64,000 nucleotides of DNA from JAICMB01 sp963795935 (GTDB lineage: Bacteria; Acidobacteriota; Terriglobia; Bryobacterales; Bryobacteraceae). Positions 39,149 through 47,248 of the stretch are shown here, piece by piece. The stretch is from NCBI GenBank assembly GCA_963795935.1, contig CAWCJO010000017.1, forward strand, positions 1 to 64,000, read 5' to 3'. Below the pieces are notes generated by a model. The model was not told where the DNA came from, searched no databases, and saw nothing but the letters and a program-made list of their open reading frames with translations. A program made the position numbers and the translations under genes. Positions within the stretch are counted from its first letter, which is position 1; every line of letters starts with the position of its first letter.

Positions 39149-40291
39149 ATGGCCCTGCGGATCGTGATCGACGCCCGCAGAATACGCGATTTCGGCGTCG
39201 GCACCTACATCCGGAATCTGCTGCGCGTTTTGGGGAAAATCGACGCGGCGAATGACTATTGCGTGGTCCACAAACCCGGCGAAGCCTCCGAATTGGAGCG
39301 CCTCCCCGGCAATTTCGAAGCGGTGGCGTATGGCGGCGTGGACCGCTCGGCGCTGGGGCAAGCCCGTTACGCAATGTTTCTAAAGCGTTTGGGCGCGCAG
39401 GTCTACCACATTCCCATGAACATGGTCCCCCTGGGGATGCCCAAGCCGTACATCGTGACGGTACACGACGTGGGCAATCTTATTTTTGGAATCCGCGGGG
39501 GAATTCGGGATAATTTCAGGCTGTATCGCGCGCGCCGGGGCCTCCTTCGCGCCGACTGCGTGATTGCCGTTTCGAGCGCCACGCGCCGCGATTTGGAGAA
39601 CATCGTGGGAATTCCCTCCGAGCGCATCCGCACCATTTACAACGCCCCCGATCCGGTCTTTGGCGCGCCGGATGCGCGCCCGATGCTGCGGCGTATCGAT
39701 GTGCAGCGCATCCTGGACCGCTATCAAATCCACTACCCCTTCCTGCTCTACGCCGGCCGCACCAATCCGCGCAAGAACATTCCCCGGCTGGTGGAGGCCT
39801 TCGCCGTGGTGCGGGGCGAGCTTTCGAGCGACCCGCTTTACAAAGACCTGCGGCTCATCATCATCGGCGACGAAATATCGAAACATCCCACCGTCCGCCA
39901 CGCCGTGATCCAAAGCCGCGTGGAGGCCGCGGTGCGTTTTCTAGGCTTCGTGCCCATCGAGACGCTGCGGGTGTTCTACGAAGCGGCGGCGGCGTTTGTA
40001 TTCCCGTCGCTGTACGAAGGCTTTGGGCTGCCGCCGCTGGAGGCCATGGCGTGCGGCACGCCGGTGGTCACTTCCGGCGTCAGTTCGCTTCCTGAAGTGG
40101 TGGGCGATGCGGCGGCCATCGTAAATCCCGAGAACGTCTTCGATATCGCGCGCGGAATTCGTGAAGTGCTCCTGGACCGGGAGCTCCGCGCGCGGCTGAT
40201 CGGCCGCGGCTTCGAACAGCTCAAACGCTTCAGTTGGGACGACGCCGCGGCCCGCGTTCTCTCCACCTACGAGGAAGTAGCCCGCGTTTAG
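39149..40291 (+). CDS. glycosyltransferase family 4-like protein
   Basis: 380 residues, starting 1 bp after glyA. A GT-B fold is shown by an N-terminal domain (IVIDARRIRDFGVGTYIRNL, YIVTVHDVGNLIF), NPRKNIPRLVEAF at the domain joint and the nucleotide-sugar motif FVFPSLYEGFGLPPLEAMAC. It transfers a hexose from a nucleotide sugar, probably to a polysaccharide or lipid acceptor in the cytoplasm. The UDP-sugar gene at 46224-47177 could supply a donor. Close spacing suggests co-transcription with glyA. Confidence 0.88.
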   Translation: MALRIVIDARRIRDFGVGTYIRNLLRVLGKIDAANDYCVVHKPGEASELERLPGNFEAVAYGGVDRSALGQARYAMFLKRLGAQVYHIPMNMVPLGMPKPYIVTVHDVGNLIFGIRGGIRDNFRLYRARRGLLRADCVIAVSSATRRDLENIVGIPSERIRTIYNAPDPVFGAPDARPMLRRIDVQRILDRYQIHYPFLLYAGRTNPRKNIPRLVEAFAVVRGELSSDPLYKDLRLIIIGDEISKHPTVRHAVIQSRVEAAVRFLGFVPIETLRVFYEAAAAFVFPSLYEGFGLPPLEAMACGTPVVTSGVSSLPEVVGDAAAIVNPENVFDIARGIREVLLDRELRARLIGRGFEQLKRFSWDDAAARVLSTYEEVARV

Positions 40292-40310
40292 CAATTCTGC
40301 GCCGCCACGT

Positions 40311-40662
40311 GAGCGAGCTTCGCCGCCGCATGTTGGAGCGCGGCGACCAACTTATATCCAGCGCTTTGACTTTTGGCGAACTTCTTGTCGGGGCCGCTGC
40401 GCGGCCGGACGCCGCAATTTCCGATCGCTATCGCAGCGCCATCGCAGCTCCCTTTTGTGAAGTGCTTCCCTTCACGGCCCGCGGCGCCGGGTACTTCAGA
40501 ACAATATTCGGGCGGATCGGGGCGTTTTGCCCGCCGATGCCATCCAACTCGCCCGCGCCGCGAGGCCAAGGTCGATCTTTTTCTTACAATCGACCGCCGC
40601 CTCGGCAAAAGGATCGTGCCGGAATCCAGTTCCTCGCCGACCTGAATTTCGATTATCTTTAA
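40311..40662 (+). pseudogene. PIN-domain (VapC-like) toxin fragment
   Basis: The frames give SELRRRMLERGDQLISSALT, FGELLVGAAARPDAAISDRY, VLPADAIQLARAAR, then VDLFLTIDRRLGKRIVP and GIQFLADLNFDYL before TAA at 40660-40662. This is the body of a PIN nuclease, including the Glu of FGELL and Asp of PADAI. The first strand with the first catalytic Asp is missing, because the glycosyltransferase gene ends 20 bp upstream. Three more frame changes are needed. It is a truncated remnant with no antitoxin beside it. Confidence 0.65.
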
Positions 40663-40754
40663 GCCGCTCCCCACAACTCGCGCTTCGCCGGTAACCCTTC
40701 GACATTCACCGATTTACGGTCGAACCCGGAGGCCCCGGCTGGTACGCTTCAAGC

Positions 40755-41618
40755 ATGGACAAGTTCGAGTACAAATGGCAGCGGAACCAGGAACGCTGGG
40801 CGCGGCGCCAGGAGCGGTGGACGCGCCGCCAGGGGTCCTGGGGTCAAAAGCACACCCCGGCGCATGCCGTTTTCCTGGGCGCCATTATCATCGCGATCGG
40901 CGTGATTTTCCTCCTCGACAATCTCGGAATCGTCCGTGTCTACGACGTCTGGGAGTATTGGCCCGTGATCCTGATCGGGGCCGGAGCCTTCCGCATCGTG
41001 GAATCGCGCAGCGCCACGGCCGTGACGTTGGGGGCCATCATGGCATGTATTGGGGCGCTGTTTCTGCTTGGCAACCTCGATCTTCTGCGCCTCGATTGGA
41101 ACGTGTTCTGGCCGGTGATCCTGATCGCATGGGGAATCGTGATGCTGCTGCGCCCAGGGCGCCGGTATTGGCAGCACGAGCCCGCCGCCACGCCGGAGGC
41201 GGGTTCCGATGGCGCGCCGATCGCGGGGGCGGCGGCGAGGGGCCCCACTACTTTGAATCTGGTGACGATCTTCGGGGGCGGAAAACGGCAGGTCGATTCG
41301 CAGGATTTTCGCGGCGGCGATGTTACGGCCGTATTTGGCGGCTATGAGGTCGATCTGCGCAGGGCCGCGATCGCGGCCGATCAGGCCGTAATCGAGGCGA
41401 CGGCAATTTTCGGCGGCGTGCAGATCACCGTTCCGCCGACGTGGACGGTGGAGGCCAGGGGCGTGGGCATCTTCGGCGGTTTCGTGGATGAAACCACGCC
41501 GCCCTCGCCCGGCGAAACGGCGCGGCCGCAGCGCTTGATTGTCACGGGCGCCGGAATTTTCGGAGGCGTGCACATCATAACGCGGAATATCCGGCATGCA
41601 CCCGATTCTCCTCAATAG
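40755..41618 (+). CDS. LiaF-like membrane protein
   Basis: 287 residues. A basic N-terminus (KWQRNQERWARRQERW) is followed by four hydrophobic segments in two DUF5668-like hairpins (HAVFLGAIIIAIGVIFLLDN, VWEYWPVILIGAGAFRIV, AIMACIGALFLLGNLDLL, FWPVILIAWGIVMLL). The C-terminal half is a right-handed beta domain with the recurring IFGG motif (NLVTIFGGG, TAVFGGYEV, ATAIFGGVQI, GIFGGFV). In LiaFSR systems LiaF restrains the sensor kinase. Here it overlaps the start of a histidine kinase by 23 bp. Confidence 0.85.
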   Translation: MDKFEYKWQRNQERWARRQERWTRRQGSWGQKHTPAHAVFLGAIIIAIGVIFLLDNLGIVRVYDVWEYWPVILIGAGAFRIVESRSATAVTLGAIMACIGALFLLGNLDLLRLDWNVFWPVILIAWGIVMLLRPGRRYWQHEPAATPEAGSDGAPIAGAAARGPTTLNLVTIFGGGKRQVDSQDFRGGDVTAVFGGYEVDLRRAAIAADQAVIEATAIFGGVQITVPPTWTVEARGVGIFGGFVDETTPPSPGETARPQRLIVTGAGIFGGVHIITRNIRHAPDSPQ

Positions 41619-42609
41619 GGCGCGGCTGGCGCTCTATCTGCTCGCTTGGGCGCCTTTCGCCGCCGGGCAAGCGTTCATGCTGCAGCATTACGGCGGCTTC
41701 CGTTGGCCGCACGCTGCTTTTGCGGCAGCCGGTCTGATCGCTTTTTACGCTCTCGTATGCCTGTCGCCGTGGTACTCCTGCCAGTTTCTCCCGTTGCGGG
41801 CCGATATGTGGGCCAAGCTGCCGATCAACCACGCCGCCTCCGCGATTACGGCCGCGGGCCTCTTCATCGGACTGGCAAAGATCCTGGGAGCGCCGTTCAG
41901 CTTGATGTTCTTCATGTTCTCGATGGCGCTCATGCTGTACCTGCTGGCCACGGCTTTGCATTATGTTCTGTTCTCGTTTCAGAGCTCGCGCGAAGCTGAG
42001 ACGCGCGCGCAGGAGGCCCGCATACTCGCCCGTGAGGCGGAGCTGAAGGCGCTCAAGGCGCAGATCAATCCTCATTTTCTTTTCAACAGTCTGAATTCGA
42101 TCAGCGCCCTGACTATTATGGACGGCCGGCGCGCTCGCGAAATGTGCCTGCGTTTGTCCGAATTCCTGCGCTCGACTTTAAATCTCGCCGAAAAGGAAAC
42201 GATCTCGCTCGAGCAGGAGGTCGCGCTCGCCAGAACCTATCTGGAGGTCGAACGCATCCGGTTCGGAGATCGCCTGCGCGTGGAACAAACCGTCGGCCCG
42301 CATTGCGAGAGCTGCGCGGTGCCGTCTCTCATTCTGCAACCGCTGGTCGAAAACGCGGTGAAACACGGGATTGCGGGCATGGTCGAGGGCGGCCAGATCC
42401 GCCTTGACGCCGCCTGCGGCGACGGCGTTCTTCATCTCGTCGTTCAAAACGACTTCGATCCCGAAGCTCTCCCGGCAACCAGAAATGGAGTTGGCCTGGC
42501 GAACGTGCGCAACCGTCTGCGCGCCCGCTACCAAAATCGCGCCAGCCTGATCACCGAAGTGCGCGACAATCGCTTCCGCGCCGAACTGGAGCTGCCGTGC
42601 GAACCATGA
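41596..42609 (+). CDS. LytS/YehU-type sensor histidine kinase
   Basis: 337 residues. Four transmembrane helices lie in residues 10-130, with no large extracellular domain. The His_kinase motif is KAQINPHFLFNSLNSISALT, with His160 as phosphoacceptor. The ATPase domain shows LILQPLVENAVKHGIAG and GVGLANVRNRLRARYQ. This is the LytS-like class that partners LytTR regulators, which fits the next gene. Its stop overlaps the next start (ATGA, 42606-42609). The upstream LiaF-like protein probably modulates it. Confidence 0.9.
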   Translation: MHPILLNRARLALYLLAWAPFAAGQAFMLQHYGGFRWPHAAFAAAGLIAFYALVCLSPWYSCQFLPLRADMWAKLPINHAASAITAAGLFIGLAKILGAPFSLMFFMFSMALMLYLLATALHYVLFSFQSSREAETRAQEARILAREAELKALKAQINPHFLFNSLNSISALTIMDGRRAREMCLRLSEFLRSTLNLAEKETISLEQEVALARTYLEVERIRFGDRLRVEQTVGPHCESCAVPSLILQPLVENAVKHGIAGMVEGGQIRLDAACGDGVLHLVVQNDFDPEALPATRNGVGLANVRNRLRARYQNRASLITEVRDNRFRAELELPCEP

Positions 42610-44234
42610 CCGGAACGATGCTGGCGCAGTACCGCATTGAAGCCGGCCTGGGCGAAGGCGGCATGGGTCAAGTCTACCTCGCCCTCGACACGCGCCTCGG
42701 CAGGCAAGTTGCCATCAAGATTCTGTCCCCCGATCTGGCCGAAGATCCGTCCAATTTGCAGCGCTTTCTCCAGGAAGCCCGCCTCGCTTCATCTTTAAGT
42801 CATCCCAACATCGCCTACATCCATGAAATCGGGGAAGCGGATGGCATCCATTTCCTGGCAATGGAATACATCGAGGGCGAAAGCCTGAAAAAGAAGATTG
42901 CGAATGCTCCGCTGCCCACCGCCGAAGTCATCGCCATCGGCTCGCAGATCGCCGACGCTCTCGATGCCGCGCATTCCAAAGGTATCGTTCACCGCGACAT
43001 CAAGCCGGCGAACGTCATGATCGCGCCGCAAGGCCGCGTCAAAATTCTCGATTTTGGATTGGCCAAACTGCAGCCGTCCCGCCAAGAGCAGGCGGAAACG
43101 CAGGTCTTGAGCAGCCCCGGCGCGGTCATCGGAACGGTCGAATACATGAGCCCGGAACAGGCACTGGGAGGCGAAGTCGACCAGCGCAGCGACATCTTCA
43201 GCCTCGGCGCGGTGCTCTATGAAATGTGCACCGGCCGCGTGCCCTTCGCCGGCAACACGCCGTCCGAGACGATCGCCCGCCTGCTGAATGGCGAGCTCGA
43301 AGCCATGGCGCGCTTCAACTACGGCGTGCCGCGGGAGCTCGACCGCATCGTTCGCAAGTGCCTGCGGCGAGATCCGGAAAAACGCTATCAATCGGCGCGC
43401 GAAATCGGCATCGATCTCGAGAATGCGGGAGAAACGGCGCGGACGCGTCCACCCGAACGCGCCGATCGCTCGCCGATCGGCGTAATTATCGTCGACGACG
43501 AGGAGCTGGCGCGGCAGATCGTGCGCGAATATCTGGGCAGCTTCCCGGATATGCGGATTTTGGCGGAATGCGCCAACGGGTTCGCGGCGGTGAAAGCCAT
43601 CGGCGAGCATAAACCCGGCCTGGTCTTTCTGGACGTGCAGATGCCCAAGCTGGATGGATTCGAGGTGCTGGAGCTGATCGGCCGGGAAATTGCCGTCATC
43701 TTCACCACGGCCTACGACAGCTACGCCATGAAGGCGTTCGACGCCCATGCCGTCGACTATCTCCTAAAACCGTTCAGCCTGGAGCGCTTCAAGACCGCGG
43801 TCGAGCGCGCCCGCCGGCGCATTGGCCAGAACGCTCCCGCGCAACCCATTACCGAGTTGGCCGCCGAGTTGGCCGCCGCCGCGCGCGGTCCCGCCAATTA
43901 TCCGGCGCGAATCGTCGTCAAGGACGGCGTCAAGGTTCACGTCATCCCGATCGAGCGCCTCGATTACGCCGAGGCCCAGGACGATTACGTGGCGCTGCAC
44001 AGCGAAGGCAAAAGCTATCTGAAGCAGCAAACCATCTCGAGCCTGGAATCGTCGCTCGACCCGCGGCAGTTTGTGCGCATCCACCGTTCCTTTATCGTGA
44101 ACATCGAGCGAGTCTCGCGCATCGAGCCTTATACGAAAGACAGCCGCATTGCGATTCTCGCCGATGGCGCGCAGCTTCCCGTAAGCCGTTCCGGTTACGA
44201 GCGTCTGAAAACCCTGCTGGAGCAACGCGGGTAG
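42606..44234 (+). CDS. Ser/Thr protein kinase - receiver - LytTR fusion regulator
   Basis: 542 residues from ATG at 42606 (GTG 42597 possible). Residues about 8-270 are a full Hanks-type kinase: GEGGMGQVYLA, Lys38 in VAIKIL, HRDIKPANV (Asp131), DFG (Asp149) and SPEQA. A Pro/Arg linker leads to a receiver (about 290-405) with IIVDDEE, phosphoacceptor Asp343 in VFLDVQMP, FTTAYD and LLKPFS. A LytTR DNA-binding domain (about 435-540) reads RLDYAEAQDDYVALHS and QFVRIHRSFIVNIERV. All catalytic and phosphorylation residues are kept and there is no membrane segment. It can receive His-Asp signals from the upstream kinase and carry Ser/Thr kinase activity itself. Confidence 0.9.
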   Translation: MTGTMLAQYRIEAGLGEGGMGQVYLALDTRLGRQVAIKILSPDLAEDPSNLQRFLQEARLASSLSHPNIAYIHEIGEADGIHFLAMEYIEGESLKKKIANAPLPTAEVIAIGSQIADALDAAHSKGIVHRDIKPANVMIAPQGRVKILDFGLAKLQPSRQEQAETQVLSSPGAVIGTVEYMSPEQALGGEVDQRSDIFSLGAVLYEMCTGRVPFAGNTPSETIARLLNGELEAMARFNYGVPRELDRIVRKCLRRDPEKRYQSAREIGIDLENAGETARTRPPERADRSPIGVIIVDDEELARQIVREYLGSFPDMRILAECANGFAAVKAIGEHKPGLVFLDVQMPKLDGFEVLELIGREIAVIFTTAYDSYAMKAFDAHAVDYLLKPFSLERFKTAVERARRRIGQNAPAQPITELAAELAAAARGPANYPARIVVKDGVKVHVIPIERLDYAEAQDDYVALHSEGKSYLKQQTISSLESSLDPRQFVRIHRSFIVNIERVSRIEPYTKDSRIAILADGAQLPVSRSGYERLKTLLEQRG

Positions 44235-44246
44235 GCCGTCTCAGCG

Positions 44247-44612
44247 TCAGGCCGTAGCGGCAAACTCCCGCAGTTCCGAGCAAAGGCGCTCGAGCGAGCT
44301 CTCGAAACTCCGCAACTTCGCCTCCACTTGCGACAGGTCCCCGCCGCGGCCTTGTTTCTCCAGCTCCCAGGCGGCCTGAAACACGGGGCCGGAGCCGAAT
44401 GTCGCGATCGATCCCTTCAAGCTGTGCGCTTTATGTTCGATTTCGGGGCCGTTGCGCCTCTCCACCGCGGCGCGCAGATCCGCAACCGCGCGCGCGCACT
44501 CCTCGAGGAACAGCGCCGCGATCTCGCGCAGCAGTTCCGCGTCGCCGCCAACTCGTTCGAGCGCCGCTTGGCGATCGAGCGCCGGAGTCCGCTCTACATT
44601 CAATCCGGTCAT
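44247..44612 (-). CDS. stand-alone HPt (histidine phosphotransfer) protein
   Basis: 121 residues from ATG at 44612. The HPt bundle is shown by LREIAALFLEECARAVADLR and the phosphorylation motif EIEHKAHSLKGSIATFGSG, where the His before SLKGS is the acceptor. HPt proteins shuttle phosphate between receivers. It converges on the kinase-receiver-LytTR gene with a 12-bp gap. No hybrid histidine kinase with a receiver is seen in the window, so its partners may be the fusion protein or lie elsewhere. Confidence 0.88.
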   Translation of the reverse strand: MTGLNVERTPALDRQAALERVGGDAELLREIAALFLEECARAVADLRAAVERRNGPEIEHKAHSLKGSIATFGSGPVFQAAWELEKQGRGGDLSQVEAKLRSFESSLERLCSELREFAATA

Positions 44613-44685
44613 GGGTCCTCTATGCCTCTTCGACCGCGAGTGCGCGAAATATGAGCGCGGTTGATTATTATCAAGGTTCCGCGCC

Positions 44686-45396
44686 ATGGCTAAAAATTCC
44701 ATCCCCGAAACTATCGAGCGCCACACTTTCACCGCTCCGCTCGACTGCCGCTATCTCCTGCATGTTCCCGACACACTCGACGCCGGCGCCGTCCTGGTGC
44801 TCACGCTTCACGGGTACGGCTCCAACCCCGAGGCCATGCTCCGGCTCACCGCCGGTCTGGTGGGAGATCGCCACATCGTCGCTTCCCTGCAGGGCCCCCA
44901 TGAGCACTACCTCACGGCAGGCCTGCCCGGCGCCTCATCCGTCGTCGGATATAACTGGGGCGTGCGCGAGAACTGGGCCTCCGCCGTGCGCCTCCATCAC
45001 GACATGCTGCTCGAAGCTCTAGCGGCGTTGCGCGGCCGCTTCGGCATCCCGGCGGCCCGCTGCCTTCTGGCCGGCTTCTCGCAACCGGTCGGACTCAATT
45101 ACCGCTTCGTGGCGACCTGGCCGGAGCAGATTGGCGGCGCCATCGGCGTGTGCGGCGGCGTCCCTCGGGATTGGGAAGAAGAGAAATATCGTGCCGTATC
45201 GGCCGCGCTCCTCCACATTGCCCGCGAGGAGGACGAGTTCTACCCTCCGGCCCTCAGCGGCCAATTCGCGGACCGTCTCCGCAAGCGCGCAGCCAATGTC
45301 GAATTCCACATGCTTCCGGGCGGCCATCGCTTCCCCTCTAAAGCCCGCCCGATCGCCGAATCTTGGATGAACCGTGTCTTTGCAGCCCCGCCGTGA
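44686..45396 (+). CDS. alpha/beta-hydrolase, phospholipase/carboxylesterase type
   Basis: 236 residues, no signal peptide. Oxyanion region LVLTLHGYGSNPEAML, nucleophile elbow LLAGFSQPVGLNYRF (Ser), catalytic Asp in REEDEFYPP and His in LPGGHRFPS. The usual GFSQGG elbow is GFSQPVG here. It belongs to the cytoplasmic esterases of broad specificity. It is divergent from the HPt gene with a 73-bp space that must hold both promoters. Confidence 0.85.
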   Translation: MAKNSIPETIERHTFTAPLDCRYLLHVPDTLDAGAVLVLTLHGYGSNPEAMLRLTAGLVGDRHIVASLQGPHEHYLTAGLPGASSVVGYNWGVRENWASAVRLHHDMLLEALAALRGRFGIPAARCLLAGFSQPVGLNYRFVATWPEQIGGAIGVCGGVPRDWEEEKYRAVSAALLHIAREEDEFYPPALSGQFADRLRKRAANVEFHMLPGGHRFPSKARPIAESWMNRVFAAPP

Positions 45397-45427
45397 TCCG
45401 GCGCGGCGGCGGTGGGATCAAGCCTCC

Positions 45428-45965
45428 CTAATGAGGCACAATCAAGCGCCAACCCGTCACGTCAACGCCGGAATTGAGATAGGCCCAAGTGGTCATTGCG
45501 CTTCCGTTAGGTCCGCCCATATACCAGGCCACCGGCATTTGCGAGGCATCGTTTTGCCAAGCCAGATCGGGCACGCCGTCCCCGTTCAGATCGGCGGCGC
45601 CGACGACGCGCCATCCAGGCTCCTCGGGGCCAACATATGTCCAGCTTTGGAGCGCCGAGCCGTTCGCGCCTCCCATGTACCACAACACGACTTGGCGCGA
45701 CGCATCGTTTTGCCAGACCAGATCGGCAACGCCGTCCCGATTGAAGTCGGCCGCGGCGGCAAGCGACCAGCCCGGCTCCGGAGGCCCTACATACGTCCAG
45801 GACGTCATGCTGGAGCCGGCCGGCGCGCCTATGTAGTTGGGAATTGTTATCCAAAGCATAATACGTAATCGAACCCGGCGCTTGCGCCGCAACGCCCAAC
45901 CCGCTGCGGAACGGCAAGACAAGCGCGGCATACCTGAAACAGCGCGCATGAAAAGCCGGCAACAT
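45428..45965 (-). CDS. secreted FG-GAP/VCBS-repeat protein, one frame break
   Basis: The N-terminus (ATG 45965, MLPAFHARCFRYAALVLPF) may be a signal sequence. After an indel near 45840 the protein reads two tandem repeats: SWTYVGPPEPGWSLAAAADF with NRDGVADLVWQND, and SWTYVGPEEPGWRVVGAADL with NGDGVPDLAWQND. The NxDGxxDL loops are calcium-binding FG-GAP-like motifs of beta-propellers. Only two or three blades are present, fewer than a full propeller, so the gene may be a short relative. Confidence 0.65.
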
Positions 45966-46223
45966 CGAAATGATCGTTTGCCCTCCTGCTGGGGCGTGCG
46001 CATTCAATATGTATGCTTGGCGCCTGGATACGGCCAAACGAACTTTTTTTAGGTTCCCTGATTCTACACTGCCCGGTCTCGGACAATAAGGTGAATGCCG
46101 CTTCGATTGGCGTCAATGCGCTACGGGAGCGAGGCTCCCCGGCAATAGAATCCTCGCCACGCTGGTCGGGAGAGCGCGGAAGCGGAGGAGACTCCGGCCT
46201 TTGGAGAGCCCGCTCCGAGCTGT

Positions 46224-47177
46224 TCAGGCTTCCCCAGCGGATGCCGGCGCGATGGCGCGCTTAAAATACGCGATCGTCTCGCGCAGCCCGTCTTCGAGCG
46301 GGACCCGCGGCTCCCACCCAAGCACATGCCGTGCTTTCGCGATGTCGGGTTGGCGACGCTTCGGGTCATCCTCGGGCAGAGGCTGATGCACGATCGCGAC
46401 GGTGCTCCCCACCAGGCGTCCGATGCGCTCGGCAAACTCCAGAATCGTCAACTCCTGCGGGTTTCCCAGGTTGACGGGATAGCGTTCGTCCGAGAACATC
46501 AGCCTGTACAGGCCCTCCACCAGATCGCCGACATAGCAGAAACTACGCGTCTGCGAGCCATCGCCGAAAATCGTCAAGGCGCTGCCGCTCAATGCCTGAT
46601 CGATGAATGCCGGCACGACGCGCCCATCCTTGAGCTGCATGCGCGGGCCATACGTATTGAAGATTCGCGCGATGTTGGAGCGAATGCCGTGAACGCGATG
46701 ATATGCCATCGTCAGCGCCTCGGCATAGCGCTTGCTCTCGTCGTAACAGGACCGTGGCCCGACGGGGTTCACGTTGCCCCAATAGGTCTCTACCTGCGGA
46801 TGCTGCAGCGGGTCTCCGTAGCACTCCGATGTCGAAGTCAGCAGAAAACGCGCATGGTGTTTTCGAGCGATCTCGAGCATGTTGCGCGTGGCCGTCGAAC
46901 CGCTCTCGAGGGTTTCGATCGGATGGTTCAGATAATCTTTGGGGCTTGCAAGAGAGGCAAGATGCAGCGAGCCATCGATCGCGCCATCGATTACGAAGGG
47001 CTGCGTGATGTCCCATTCGCGAAACTCGAAGCGCGGATTACCGGCAAGATGCGCGATATTGCGGCGCGATCCCGTGATGAGATTGTCCAGCGCGACGACG
47101 CTGTGATTTTCGGCCAGCAGGCGGTCGCATAAATGAGATCCGATAAAGCCCGCCGCGCCCGACATTACGAAGCGCAA
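46224..47177 (-). CDS. UDP-glucuronate decarboxylase-like SDR epimerase
   Basis: 317 residues from TTG at 47177, preceded by GAGGGAG. Extended-SDR features: VMSGAAGFIGSHLCDRLLA (NAD-binding), LLTSTSECYGDP, CYDESKRYAEALTM (Tyr-x3-Lys), GPRMQLKDGRVVPAF and TRSFCYVGDLVEGLYRLM. This pattern is that of UDP-xylose synthase, which turns UDP-glucuronate into UDP-xylose. It could supply donors for the glycosyltransferase at 39149-40291. A 71-bp space separates it from the divergent Fe-S gene. Confidence 0.85.
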   Translation of the reverse strand: MRFVMSGAAGFIGSHLCDRLLAENHSVVALDNLITGSRRNIAHLAGNPRFEFREWDITQPFVIDGAIDGSLHLASLASPKDYLNHPIETLESGSTATRNMLEIARKHHARFLLTSTSECYGDPLQHPQVETYWGNVNPVGPRSCYDESKRYAEALTMAYHRVHGIRSNIARIFNTYGPRMQLKDGRVVPAFIDQALSGSALTIFGDGSQTRSFCYVGDLVEGLYRLMFSDERYPVNLGNPQELTILEFAERIGRLVGSTVAIVHQPLPEDDPKRRQPDIAKARHVLGWEPRVPLEDGLRETIAYFKRAIAPASAGEA

Positions 47178-47248
47178 ATGTTCTCCCTCAAGTCTTTGAT
47201 GATAGCGGAGTCCTCCGCTCAGACGCGATGATAGGCTGGTAGCGAGCA

